Assembly (NCBI RefSeq): GCF_001613305.1
Contig: NZ_BDCC01000019.1
Location: 1 to 64,000 of the forward strand
Length of the DNA stretch: 64,000 nucleotides
Direction: 5' to 3'
Source: Nocardia vaccinii NBRC 15922
GTDB taxonomy: Bacteria; Actinomycetota; Actinomycetes; Mycobacteriales; Mycobacteriaceae
In this document: in pieces, positions 1 through 9,154 of the stretch
Layout of the letters: each line of letters begins with the position of its first letter
Position numbering within the stretch: position 1 is the stretch's first letter
Translations under genes and position numbers: made by a program
Notes under the pieces: model-generated
Seen by the model: the letters and a program-made list of their open reading frames with translations, nothing else
Database searches by the model: none
Told to the model about the DNA's origin: nothing

Positions 1-9
1 CCAGCGAAG

Positions 10-25
10 TTGCGCTGTGAGCGAA
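10..25. promoter_or_regulatory. Candidate ClgR operator upstream of clpP1P2
   Basis: Positions 13-23 read CGC-N5-GCG (CGCTGTGAGCG) flanked by TT and AA. This resembles the described actinobacterial ClgR site (CGC, five bases, GCG), and ClgR is the known activator of clpP1P2 in Streptomyces, Corynebacterium and mycobacteria. The site lies about 190 bases before clpP1 and may overlap the end of the preceding gene (a TGA sits at 18-20). Assignment rests on motif and position only. Confidence 0.4.
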
Positions 26-27
26 GA

Positions 28-59
28 CAGGGCGGTACCGGGAGTTCGGTGCCGCCCTG
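28..59 (+). terminator. Hairpin terminator of the gene upstream of clpP1
   Basis: A 13-bp stem (28-40 with 47-59, one G-U pair) closes a six-base loop, GGAGTT. No T tract follows, as is usual in actinobacteria. It probably ends the upstream transcript, which in relatives is trigger factor (tig). The remaining DNA to 213 is the clpP1 promoter region and contains a 12-bp perfect palindrome at 170-181. Confidence 0.6.
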
Positions 60-213
60 CTTCGTTAGGGTTTGTGTCAGCGAATCAAATATGCGGTCGA
101 GCGGAGGGGCGGTTCGGGTGACTCCGGACGACGTGCTCACGGGAGATCGCACGTTGGATAGAGACTGCGTGCTTGCAAGCAGCGAGCCGGTGAGAGAGGG
201 CAGGTATCCGTTA

Positions 214-804
214 ATGACATCCCCAACTTCTGGGCTCAACCTGAGTGATTCGGTCTACGAGCGCCTGCTGCGGGAACGAATCATCTTCCTGGGCACCGAC
301 GTCAACGACGACATCGCCAACAAGTTGTGCGCCCAGATGCTGCTGTTGTCGGCCGAGGATCCGACGCGTGACATCTCGCTCTACATCAACTCGCCCGGTG
401 GTTCGGTCTCGGCCGGTATGGCCATCTACGACACCATGCAGTTCGTGGAATGCGACATCATGACCATCGGTATGGGCTTGGCGGCCTCGATGGGCCAGTT
501 CCTGCTGACCGCCGGTGCGAAGGGCAAGCGTCTGGCCCTGCCGCACGCCCGGATCATGATGCACCAGCCTTCGGCGGGCATCGGCGGCACCGCCGCGGAT
601 ATCGCCATCCAGGCCGATCTGTACGCGAAGAACAAAGAGGAGATGAACCGCCTGCAGGCCGAGCACACCGGCAAGACGGTCGAACAGATCGAGGCCGACG
701 CCGACCGCGACCGCTGGTTCACCGCCGCGGAGGCCCTGGACTACGGATTCATCGACCGCGTGATCAGCCGCGAGGGCCAGGCCGGTAACGGCCGCAGCGA
801 ATAA
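214..804 (+). CDS. clpP1: ATP-dependent Clp protease proteolytic subunit 1
   Basis: Serine peptidase subunit that assembles into heptameric rings and, with ClpP2 and an AAA+ unfoldase such as the nearby ClpX, degrades proteins in the cytoplasm. The product is 196 residues. The catalytic triad is visible as Ser92 (in AASMG), His117 (in MMHQP) and Asp166 (in DRDRW). The ATG at 214 is preferred over an earlier in-frame TTG at 10 because GAGAGAGGG precedes it and the protein then begins where the family does. clpP2 follows after 30 bases, so the two are surely co-transcribed, as in mycobacteria where the active enzyme is a mixed ClpP1P2 tetradecamer. Confidence 0.97.
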   Translation: MTSPTSGLNLSDSVYERLLRERIIFLGTDVNDDIANKLCAQMLLLSAEDPTRDISLYINSPGGSVSAGMAIYDTMQFVECDIMTIGMGLAASMGQFLLTAGAKGKRLALPHARIMMHQPSAGIGGTAADIAIQADLYAKNKEEMNRLQAEHTGKTVEQIEADADRDRWFTAAEALDYGFIDRVISREGQAGNGRSE

Positions 805-834
805 GCACACCCCACAAGGACTTTGGAGACGAAG

Positions 835-1503
835 ATGGCCAATCTTTTCGACCCGCGTGCGGGCCTCGGCGGTAAGGCGTACGGAGGCGCGCAGTCGCGC
901 TACATCCTGCCGTCGTTCATCGAGCACTCGAGCTTCGGTGTCAAGGAGTCGAACCCGTACAACAAGCTGTTCGAGGAGCGCATCATCTTCCTCGGCATGC
1001 CGATCGACGACACCGTCGCCAATGACATCATGGCGCAGCTGCTGGTGCTCGAGTCGCTGGATCCGGATCGCGACATCACCATGTACATCAACTCGCCCGG
1101 CGGCGACGTGACCGCGCTGATGGCCATCTACGACACGATGCAGTACGTGCGCGCCGACGTGGCCACGGTCTGCCTCGGCGAGGCGGCCTCGGCGGCGGCG
1201 GTGCTGCTGGCCGCGGGTACCCCCGGCAAGCGCGCCGCGCTGCCCAACGCCCGCGTGCTGATCCACCAGCCGCGCACCGGCGGTATCCAGGGCCAGGTCT
1301 CCGACCTGCAGATCGCGGCGGCGGAGATCGAGCGCATCCGGGCCCAGATGGAGACCATCCTGGCCCGCCACACGGGCAAGAGCGCTGAAGAGGTCCGCAA
1401 GGACACCGACCGCGACAAGATCCTCACCGCGGAAGAGGCCAAGGAGTACGGGATCGTCGATCAGGTCTTCGACTATCGCAAGCTGAGCGCCCAGAAGAAG
1501 TGA
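835..1503 (+). CDS. clpP2: ATP-dependent Clp protease proteolytic subunit 2
   Basis: Second ClpP-type serine peptidase, 222 residues, partner of ClpP1 in the mixed protease. The triad is Ser119 (in EAASA), His144 (in LIHQP) and Asp194 (in DRDKI). Compared with ClpP1 it has a longer N-terminal stretch (about 40 residues before the Clp core), typical of actinobacterial ClpP2. The ATG at 835 has GGAG six bases upstream; a TTG at 823 is an alternative that would add four residues. It ends the clpP operon and is followed by a hairpin at 1518-1554. Confidence 0.97.
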   Translation: MANLFDPRAGLGGKAYGGAQSRYILPSFIEHSSFGVKESNPYNKLFEERIIFLGMPIDDTVANDIMAQLLVLESLDPDRDITMYINSPGGDVTALMAIYDTMQYVRADVATVCLGEAASAAAVLLAAGTPGKRAALPNARVLIHQPRTGGIQGQVSDLQIAAAEIERIRAQMETILARHTGKSAEEVRKDTDRDKILTAEEAKEYGIVDQVFDYRKLSAQKK

Positions 1504-1517
1504 TTGGTTCGGCGGCG

Positions 1518-1554
1518 GCGTCCCGGTGGCCGTAGGCTGTAGGCACTGGGACGC
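1518..1554 (+). terminator. Putative terminator of the clpP1-clpP2 operon
   Basis: An 11-bp stem (1518-1528 with 1544-1554, one G-U pair) has a 15-base loop and lies 15 bases after the clpP2 stop. The rest of the 326-base gap to clpX has no recognisable gene and presumably carries a separate clpX promoter. Confidence 0.5.
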
Positions 1555-1829
1555 GCCGGCCACGGCATCGCGTTCGGTCGATCCGGACACGGCGTCGTGA
1601 GAAACATGCCAAGTTGTCGCCCTCCATCGGGCCCAACAGGTACGGTCATTCCAGGGACCTTTGCTCGTGGTTGTCGGCAAGGACCGCACAAACTCGACAA
1701 GTCGGTGCCCGGGAGTATCGTCCGGCGGCCGACACCGCACAGGGCGTTGCGGGTAGCGTTGTTTGGAGGCGGCTTGTCGGCGACCGGAACAGACGGTTGC
1801 ACGCGGACAAGGAAGTAGGGACCCACGAG

Positions 1830-3113
<1,284 letters not shown>

Positions 3114-3130
3114 GTTTTCGCCGATTCGTC

Positions 3131-3171
3131 CGAACGGGCCCCGGGAGAGTGAATCTCCCGGGGCCCGTTCG
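3131..3171 (+). terminator. Strong hairpin terminator after clpX
   Basis: A perfect 18-bp inverted repeat (3131-3148 with 3154-3171) has a five-base loop, GTGAA, beginning 18 bases after the clpX stop. It separates clpX from the converging gene on the other strand and may work in both directions. Confidence 0.85.
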
Positions 3172-3308
3172 GGATTCGGCGCACATCACCGACACAGCGG
3201 AATGACGGGCCAGGCGAACGACTCCGCGGGGATACCGCGCGGTTCGTCTTCGATCGGTACGCTCATCCGCTTTGTCGATGCGTCGGCGCGAGTGGGGATC
3301 GCGGTCGG

Positions 3309-3905
3309 TCAGTGCGGCCAGGACGGGTTGCGGCCCAGGTGGGCGAGGATTCGATCGAGGGGAGCGGCGTCCGGTGCGATCGGCAGTTCCGTGGTGAAGG
3401 CCGATGAGGCCTTGCGGTCCTCGCCGGTGGGCACCATGCGGATGATCTCGAGGGACGGTTCGACGAAATCGTCGGCGAGCCGATAGGGCACGTCCAGGGC
3501 ACGGGCGACATCCCAGCCGTGCACGACGTAATCGATGAAGTGGGCGCGCAGGGCCGTACTGCCGGGGAGTTGGACGCCGGGGCCGAATTCGGGGAGATCG
3601 AAGGGCCGGTCCAGGATGTCGGGCCGGTCGTAGGCGGCGGTGACCTCAGCGGCGGCATCGGCGTAGTCGCGCACCGGATCGGCGGCGAGCGGTTGCACCT
3701 TCCAGACGTCGAGGTCCGCGCCGTTGCCGTGGGCGGCCGCGGCGAAGCCCCGGTGCTGAACGGTCATGTGCGCCAGCAGATCCGCGACGGACCATGCCGC
3801 GCAGGGGGTGGGATGTTCCAGTTGCCCGGGGGTGAGGTGCGAGACGATCTCGACCGAGTAGTCGACGGCGCGGCGATTCAGATCGCGGATATCGGGAGTG
3901 CTCAT
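3309..3905 (-). CDS. TIGR03086 family metal-binding protein (DinB/maleylpyruvate isomerase-like)
   Basis: A 198-residue cytoplasmic protein of the four-helix DinB/MDMPI fold. The N-terminal half shows the family pattern DLNRRAVDYSVEIV, LTPGQLEHPTPCAAWSVADLLAHM, and later FIDYVVHGWDVARAL; the histidines in LLAHM and YVVHGWD are the usual metal ligands. Members include mycothiol-dependent maleylpyruvate isomerases and many uncharacterised enzymes, so the substrate here is unknown. An ATG at 3929 is in frame, but 3905 gives the family-like N-terminus (MSTPDIRDLNR). It is divergent from a marR gene across a 71-base promoter with a concentric palindrome, suggesting control by that regulator. Confidence 0.85.
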   Translation of the reverse strand: MSTPDIRDLNRRAVDYSVEIVSHLTPGQLEHPTPCAAWSVADLLAHMTVQHRGFAAAAHGNGADLDVWKVQPLAADPVRDYADAAAEVTAAYDRPDILDRPFDLPEFGPGVQLPGSTALRAHFIDYVVHGWDVARALDVPYRLADDFVEPSLEIIRMVPTGEDRKASSAFTTELPIAPDAAPLDRILAHLGRNPSWPH

Positions 3906-3913
3906 GCCTGAAA

Positions 3914-3950
3914 TAGTAAGCGCACGCATATCGTATGTCCATGCTTACTA
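3914..3950. promoter_or_regulatory. Concentric double palindrome, candidate MarR operator
   Basis: The outer arms TAGTAAGC (3914-3921) and GCTTACTA (3943-3950) are perfect inverted repeats. Inside them CATA-TCG-TATG (3927-3937) is a second perfect dyad with the same centre at 3932. The element fills the divergent promoter between the TIGR03086 gene and marR, the usual place for an autoregulatory MarR site. Confidence 0.65.
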
Positions 3951-3976
3951 ATTGAGAACACGTAAAGTCTGCTCAC

Positions 3977-4504
3977 ATGACCGAGTTCGACGGTGGCGCC
4001 CCGCAGGGGTCTGCGCGGTCACGCCAGCCGCGGACATCCGACCAGGCGCGGGGCGGGCGTCCCGACCTGGCGGCGATGATCGCGCCGCTCGCGCGCACGC
4101 TGATGGCGGCGGAACTGCCTGTACTCGACGAGTACGGGCTGACGATGTGGGCGTATTCCGTACTGCTCGGGCTCGGCCGCGGGCCCGCTCGCGGGCAGGG
4201 CGTACTGGCTCAGGAGATCGGCGCCGACAAGACCCGGATCATCCCGGTCCTGGACGACCTGCAGCAGCGCGGACTGATCGAGCGTCGACCGGACCCCGCC
4301 GACCGGCGGGCGCGGGTGCTGGCGCTGACCGACCGGGGGCGAGCGGTGCGCGACGCCGCGCAGGCCGATATCCAGGCCAAAGAAGAGAAATTGCTGAGCA
4401 GACTCAGCGCCGCCGACAGGCGTGGCCTGCTGAACTCCCTGATGATCCTCTCGGCGGTACCACGCGAGGAGATCATCAGGCAGGACGGTCTCACACCCCC
4501 TTGA
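3977..4504 (+). CDS. MarR family transcriptional regulator
   Basis: A 175-residue winged-helix DNA-binding protein. A disordered arginine-rich N-terminus (about 30 residues) precedes the MarR core. The recognition-helix region reads LAQEIGADKTRIIPVLDDLQQRGLIERRPDPADRR, with the wing DPADRRARVLALTDRGRA, and the C-terminal helix completes the dimer interface. No Shine-Dalgarno sequence is seen; TAAAGT lies eight bases before the ATG, so a very short leader is possible. It probably represses itself and the divergent TIGR03086 gene through the palindrome at 3914-3950. The ligand is unknown. Confidence 0.9.
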   Translation: MTEFDGGAPQGSARSRQPRTSDQARGGRPDLAAMIAPLARTLMAAELPVLDEYGLTMWAYSVLLGLGRGPARGQGVLAQEIGADKTRIIPVLDDLQQRGLIERRPDPADRRARVLALTDRGRAVRDAAQADIQAKEEKLLSRLSAADRRGLLNSLMILSAVPREEIIRQDGLTPP

Positions 4505-4510
4505 TCGCAG

Positions 4511-4538
4511 GGCGAGTGCGTGGTCTATCGCACTCGCC
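4511..4538 (+). terminator. Hairpin terminator after marR
   Basis: A perfect 10-bp stem (4511-4520 with 4529-4538) closes an eight-base loop and starts seven bases after the marR stop. Confidence 0.65.
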
Positions 4539-4673
4539 GCGGACCGGTGACGACCGGTATGACCGCTCGTGCCCGTTGCCGGAGGTCGCCGTTGATCTCC
4601 CTGGTTCGCCGTTGAACCTTCGTCCGCTATTGATGAATCGTCGGTCGTAGTGAGCTCGTTACTATCGATCCGC

Positions 4674-5207
4674 TCATCTGTTACGACGGCCCGGCAGCCG
4701 GAAAGTCATCGGCGCCGGATCGCGGAGTTGCACGCGTTCGCGTGGGGCGGCCAGCGCCGCGATCAGGCCGAGCAGCGGCAGCGCGACGGCGGCGATGATT
4801 TCGAGAATGTAGTTGCCCGTGGAGATTTCGGCCGGGCGGTGGGTGAGGTGGTAGATCATGTGCGGCACCCCGAAGACCACCCAGCCGCCGCCGGTCACCC
4901 GCGCCAACAGGCTGTCGCCGTAGAACAGCGTGGCGGCGGTCATCGCGCCGAGGGCCAGGAAGAACGCTCCCGTATCCGCGACGAGGTGGTGGTTGTAGGG
5001 GCCGTCCGCCGCGACCCAGTGCAGACCGAGACCAGGCATGCTGCGGTAGAAGGCCCCGGGTGCCAGGACACCCCACAGGCCGGTGATGATGCCCGCGACC
5101 GCCAGAATCCCGAGGGCGATCCGGGTGATCAACCAGCGTCGCCGGTTGACGTCCAGGCGCATTCGCACCCGCAGGTTGTTTCCCGCGCGTTCGAACGAGA
5201 TCCGCAT
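4674..5207 (-). CDS. Hypothetical four-helix membrane protein
   Basis: A 177-residue predicted inner-membrane protein. A basic N-terminus (about residues 1-28) is followed by four hydrophobic segments, roughly 29-49 (LGILAVAGIITGLWGVLAP), 78-98, 105-125 and 134-155, and an arginine/proline-rich C-terminus. The segment GAFFLALGAMT and the loop with HMIYHLTHR resemble small DoxX/DUF4345-like membrane families, but no function can be named. The ATG at 5207 has GGGAGGA as a very good ribosome binding site. The neighbours give no clear operon; the next gene on the same strand is the ketosteroid isomerase upstream. Confidence 0.75.
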   Translation of the reverse strand: MRISFERAGNNLRVRMRLDVNRRRWLITRIALGILAVAGIITGLWGVLAPGAFYRSMPGLGLHWVAADGPYNHHLVADTGAFFLALGAMTAATLFYGDSLLARVTGGGWVVFGVPHMIYHLTHRPAEISTGNYILEIIAAVALPLLGLIAALAAPRERVQLRDPAPMTFRLPGRRNR

Positions 5208-5310
5208 CCGATCCTCCCGCCTCGCCGCAATCGAGTTGCACGACCACGGTAATTCGGGCGGACGGCGCGGACAAGACCGCCGGCGGGGCGAGGGTCGGAG
5301 CCGGTGTGGG

Positions 5311-5685
5311 TCAGAGTTGTTCGACCTGCAGGTCGTCCTGGCTCCAGTAGGCGCGCATGCTCAGGATGCGGCCCTCGTCGTCGAATTCCATGATGTCGAC
5401 GGGGGAGATCGTCATCCGATGCCCGTGTCCCTCGGACACCATGGTGAAGGCCACCGCGGCGTGATTGCCCGACACTCGGATCGTGGTGGCTTCGGCCTTG
5501 CGCTGCAAGGGTTCCAGCACCGCGTACAGCTCGCGGATGGCCTCGAGCCCGCGCCGGGGTTCGCTGCCGATCGGGTCCTCCACGACCGCCTCGGGGGCGT
5601 AGAGCTCGAGGATCTGCGCGGCCGTCCCGCTCGCCACCAGCTCCACGTACCGTTCGACCGTCGCGCGACTCTGCTGCGTACCCAT
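5311..5685 (-). CDS. Steroid delta-isomerase (ketosteroid isomerase)
   Basis: A small 124-residue enzyme of the SnoaL/NTF2 fold that moves the double bond of 3-oxo-delta5-steroids to delta4, an early step in sterol/steroid catabolism. It keeps the classic catalytic residues: Tyr13 (ERYVEL), Asp37 (VEDPIGSEPRRG) and Asp97 (SPVDIMEF), matching Tyr14, Asp38 and Asp99 of the Comamonas enzyme. The VEDPxGSEP block is near-diagnostic. The ATG at 5685 has GGGAG upstream; a TTG at 5697 is an alternative. A perfect KstR-type operator lies 18 bases before the start (5703-5716), which fits a role in cholesterol-type catabolism. Confidence 0.88.
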   Translation of the reverse strand: MGTQQSRATVERYVELVASGTAAQILELYAPEAVVEDPIGSEPRRGLEAIRELYAVLEPLQRKAEATTIRVSGNHAAVAFTMVSEGHGHRMTISPVDIMEFDDEGRILSMRAYWSQDDLQVEQL

Positions 5686-5702
5686 GCCTGCTCCCAATGG
5701 AT

Positions 5703-5716
5703 TGAAACGTGTTCCA
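5703..5716. promoter_or_regulatory. KstR-type operator before the ketosteroid isomerase gene
   Basis: The sequence TGAAACGTGTTCCA matches every fixed position of the published KstR consensus TnnAACnnGTTnnA. KstR is the TetR-family repressor of cholesterol catabolism in mycobacteria and rhodococci. The site overlaps the expected promoter of the isomerase gene. No kstR gene is in the window. Confidence 0.7.
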
Positions 5717-5748
5717 GTTTTGCAGCGTAGCAGTCGCGGGGTCCGAAA

Positions 5749-6651
5749 TCAGTCGGCGTGTGCGGTGAGCGGGACGGCGGTGAGACGTTCGGGCGCGGAG
5801 TAGACGTTCATGGTCTGCCCGCGCAGGAAGCCGACCAGGGTCAGCCCCGTCTCCAGGGCCAGATCCACCGCCAGGGAACTGGGTGCGGATACCGCGCCGA
5901 GCATGGGAATTCCGGCCATCACGGCCTTCTGGACGAGTTCGAACGAGGCGCGGCCGCTGACGATCAGGACGAGATCGTGTGCGGGAACCCGGTTTTCGCG
6001 CATGGCCCAGCCGATCACCTTGTCCACCGCGTTGTGCCTGCCGACGTCCTCGCGCACGGCGACGACCTCGCCGTCGGCGGTGAACAGTCCCGCCGCGTGC
6101 AGGCCTCCGGTGGAGGCGAAAACCTTCTGGCGGTCCCGCAATTCGTCCGGCAGGGTGGCCAGCGTCGCGATGTCCACGGCCGGCCCGTTCGCGGGCAGCC
6201 GGTAGCGGCTGCGGGTGCGGACCTCGTCGAGGGTGGTCCTACCGCACAGGCCACACGCGCTGGTGGTCAGGATATTTCGCGCGGAAATCGGTGTGGGCGT
6301 GCGTAATTCGATATCCAGGATGTTGTAGGTGTTCTGCCCGTCGGTGGTGTCCCGCGGTGCTTCCGGAAAGCCCAGATGGTTGCGCATATTGCTCGCGCCG
6401 GGCGCGCATCGGTCGGCGCCGGCGCAGTACCGGGCCGAGACGATGTCCTGTGCCGAGCCGATGATGTTCTCGCTCAACAGGAATCCGTGCGCGAGGTCGA
6501 TGTCGTTGCCGGGGGTGCGCATGGTCACCGTCAACGACTCACCGTCGACGCGCAGCTCGAGTGGTTCCTCCACGGCCAGGGTGTCCGGACGTCGCACCTG
6601 CCCGTCGGCGGAGATCCGCAGCGTCTTGCGCCGGGCCGTCACCCTGCTCAT
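5749..6651 (-). CDS. fdhD: Formate dehydrogenase accessory sulfurtransferase FdhD
   Basis: A cytoplasmic protein of 300 residues that passes sulfur from a cysteine desulfurase to the molybdenum cofactor of formate dehydrogenase-type enzymes. The sulfur-carrying CGLCG motif (in TTSACGLCGRTTLDEV) lies near residue 130, and the C-terminal GRASFELVQKAVMAGIPMLGAVSAPSS block is typical. Length matches the family. It follows the YdeP-type molybdoenzyme gene on the same strand after 75 bases, so the two very likely form one operon, with FdhD maturing that enzyme. Confidence 0.95.
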   Translation of the reverse strand: MSRVTARRKTLRISADGQVRRPDTLAVEEPLELRVDGESLTVTMRTPGNDIDLAHGFLLSENIIGSAQDIVSARYCAGADRCAPGASNMRNHLGFPEAPRDTTDGQNTYNILDIELRTPTPISARNILTTSACGLCGRTTLDEVRTRSRYRLPANGPAVDIATLATLPDELRDRQKVFASTGGLHAAGLFTADGEVVAVREDVGRHNAVDKVIGWAMRENRVPAHDLVLIVSGRASFELVQKAVMAGIPMLGAVSAPSSLAVDLALETGLTLVGFLRGQTMNVYSAPERLTAVPLTAHAD

Positions 6652-6726
6652 GGTTGCGCCTCGTTCCTGTTCTCGCCCGGCGTCATCGGTTCGCGAAGCC
6701 GCGCCGCGATCGTGCGGTGTAACTGC

Positions 6727-9030
6727 TCATGCGGTGTGGACGTGGGGTACCAGCCGGATGGTGACGGCCTTGGACACCGGAGTGTTGGACCGTTCGGCCA
6801 CGTGGTTCAGCGGGACCAGCGGGTTGGTCTCGGGATAGTAGGCCGCCGCGTTACCGCGCGGAGTGGAGTAGGCGACCAGCCGGAAACCGGTGACCTTGCG
6901 TTCCACGCCGTCGGTCCACTCCGAGATCAGATCCACCAGATCGCCTTCGGCGAAACCGAATTCGGCGATGTCCTCGGCGTTGACCAGGACCACCCGGCGG
7001 CCGTTGTGGATACCCCGGTAACGATCGTCGAGGCCGTAGATGGTGGTGTTGTATTGGTCGTGGCTGCGCAGGGTCTGCAGGATCAGCCTGCCCTCCGGGA
7101 CCGGCAGCCACTGCAGGTCGTTGACCGCGAAATTGGCCTTACCCGTGGAGGTTCGGAACTCGCGCGCGTCGCGCGGCGGGTGCGGCAGCTGAAAACCGTT
7201 GCGGCCGCGAACCTTCGTATTGTAGTCCGCGCAACCGGGGACCACCCGGGAGATCGAGTCGCGAATCGCGTCGTAGTCGTTGCGGAATTTCGCCCACGGC
7301 ACGGGATGTTCGGGGCCGAGCAGTTCCTGGGCGAGTTCGCACACGATGGCGACCTCGCTGCGCAGCTCCGGGCTGACCGGCGTCAGGCGACCGGTCGACA
7401 GATGCACCATCGACATCGAATCCTCGACGGACACCTGCTGTTTCACCCCGAGCGGAGACAAATCCAGATCGGTGCGGCCCAGGGTGGGCAGGATCAGCGC
7501 CGTCCGGCCGTGCACGACGTGGCTGCGGTTGAGTTTGGTGGAGACCTGCACGGTCAGCGCGCACTGGCGCAGCCCGGCCTCGGTGATCGCCGTATCGGGC
7601 GTGGCGGAGACGAAATTGCCGCCCATGCCGAAGAACACCTTCGCCCGGCCCTCGTGCAGTGCGCGGATGGCATCGACGGTGTCGTAGCCGTGTTGCCGCG
7701 GGCTGGTGATGCCGAATTCGGAATCCAGTGCGGCGAGGAAACTTTCGGGCATCTTCTCCCAGATGCCCATCGTGCGGTCGCCCTGTACGTTGGAGTGCCC
7801 GCGCACCGGGCACACACCCGCGCCGGGCTTTCCGATCATGCCGCGCATCAGCAGCAGGTTCGTGGCCTCCTCGATGGTGGCTACGCCGTGCCGCTGCTGG
7901 GTCAGGCCCATGGCCCAGCAGAAGATCGTGGCCTTCGAGGTGGCCAGCAGTTCGGCGGTGCGATCGAGATCCGCACGAGTCAGGCCGGTGGCCTCCAGAA
8001 CCGTGGCGAGATCGACCGCGCGCATCTGCTTCTCGTACTCGCCGAAGCCCGCCGTGTGCGCGTCGACGAAGGCGCGGTCCACGACTGTGCCGGGCGCGCG
8101 GTCCTCGGCCTCGAACAGCAGTTTGGCCAGGCCCTGGAACAGCGCCATATCACCGCCGAGGCGGATCTGCAGGAAATCGTCGGCGATATCGATCCCGGTG
8201 GTCAGGCCGCGCAGCGTCTGCGGATCGCGGAAGCCCAGCAATCCGGTCTCGGGCAGCGGATTGACCGCGATCACGCGCGCCCCGTGCTCCTTGGCCTTCT
8301 GCAACGCCGAGAGCATGCGGGGATGGTTCGTGCCCGGATTCTGACCGGCCACGACGATCACCTCGGCCGCGGGGAAGTCGTCGATGGTCACCGAACCCTT
8401 GCCGATGCCGATCGACGCGCTCAACGCGGTGCCCGAGGATTCGTGGCACATATTCGAACAGTCCGGCAGATTGTTGGTGCCGTAGCTGCGCACCAGCAGT
8501 TGATACAGGAAGGCGGTCTCGTTGGCGGTGCGGCCGGAGGTGTAGAACAGGGCCTGGTCGGGCGAGTCGAGGGCGCGCAGTTCCTCGGCGATCAGCCGGT
8601 ACGCCTCGCGCCAGGCGATCGGGGTGTAGTGATCCTCGCCGGGACGCAACACCATCGGATGGGTGAGCCGGCCCTGCTGGCCCAGCCAGTAGCCGGACTT
8701 GCCGGACAGCTCCGCGATCGAATGCCGGGCGAAGAACTCCGGATCGACCGTACGCAGCGTCGCCTCCTCGGCGACCGCCTTGGCGCCGTTCTCGCAGAAC
8801 TCCGCGGGGCGGCGGTGATCGGTCGGCTCCGGCCACGCGCATCCCGGGCAGTCGAAGCCGTGCCGCTGATTGATCCGGGTCAGGGTGCGGGCGGTGCGGA
8901 CCACGCCCATCTCCTCGACGGCCCGCTCGAGCGCGACCGTCACGGCCGTGACGCCGGCCGCCTGCTGCTTCGGCGGCGTGACAGCGACCTTGGATTCGTC
9001 GATATCGTGAGACGGAGCGCTGCGATGCAT
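6727..9030 (-). CDS. FdhF/YdeP family molybdopterin oxidoreductase
   Basis: A 767-residue formate dehydrogenase-like enzyme of the YdeP group, binding bis-MGD molybdenum cofactor. An N-terminal cysteine cluster (DCPGCAWPE with a later FCEN) suggests an iron-sulfur site. The molybdopterin-binding regions include SNMCHESSGTAL, VVAGQNPGTNHPRML and the C-terminal dinucleotide-binding domain (LQTLRSHDQYNTTIYGLDDRYRG). No TGA selenocysteine codon is present. The ATG at 9030 (MHRSAPSHD) gives the family length; the frame is open further upstream to 9297. YdeP members are linked to acid resistance and formate metabolism in other bacteria, but the real substrate is uncertain. fdhD follows directly. 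Confidence 0.92.
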   Translation of the reverse strand: MHRSAPSHDIDESKVAVTPPKQQAAGVTAVTVALERAVEEMGVVRTARTLTRINQRHGFDCPGCAWPEPTDHRRPAEFCENGAKAVAEEATLRTVDPEFFARHSIAELSGKSGYWLGQQGRLTHPMVLRPGEDHYTPIAWREAYRLIAEELRALDSPDQALFYTSGRTANETAFLYQLLVRSYGTNNLPDCSNMCHESSGTALSASIGIGKGSVTIDDFPAAEVIVVAGQNPGTNHPRMLSALQKAKEHGARVIAVNPLPETGLLGFRDPQTLRGLTTGIDIADDFLQIRLGGDMALFQGLAKLLFEAEDRAPGTVVDRAFVDAHTAGFGEYEKQMRAVDLATVLEATGLTRADLDRTAELLATSKATIFCWAMGLTQQRHGVATIEEATNLLLMRGMIGKPGAGVCPVRGHSNVQGDRTMGIWEKMPESFLAALDSEFGITSPRQHGYDTVDAIRALHEGRAKVFFGMGGNFVSATPDTAITEAGLRQCALTVQVSTKLNRSHVVHGRTALILPTLGRTDLDLSPLGVKQQVSVEDSMSMVHLSTGRLTPVSPELRSEVAIVCELAQELLGPEHPVPWAKFRNDYDAIRDSISRVVPGCADYNTKVRGRNGFQLPHPPRDAREFRTSTGKANFAVNDLQWLPVPEGRLILQTLRSHDQYNTTIYGLDDRYRGIHNGRRVVLVNAEDIAEFGFAEGDLVDLISEWTDGVERKVTGFRLVAYSTPRGNAAAYYPETNPLVPLNHVAERSNTPVSKAVTIRLVPHVHTA

Positions 9031-9154
9031 GGTTCCATCGTCCACCTGACCCGCGGATGCCGCGAATCGCCCCCATTCCGGCCGCCGGGACGCAAGTATC
9101 GATGCGACCGCCGGGGTGGCTGCCCCGGAACCGGACAGCAAGGATCGGAACAGG

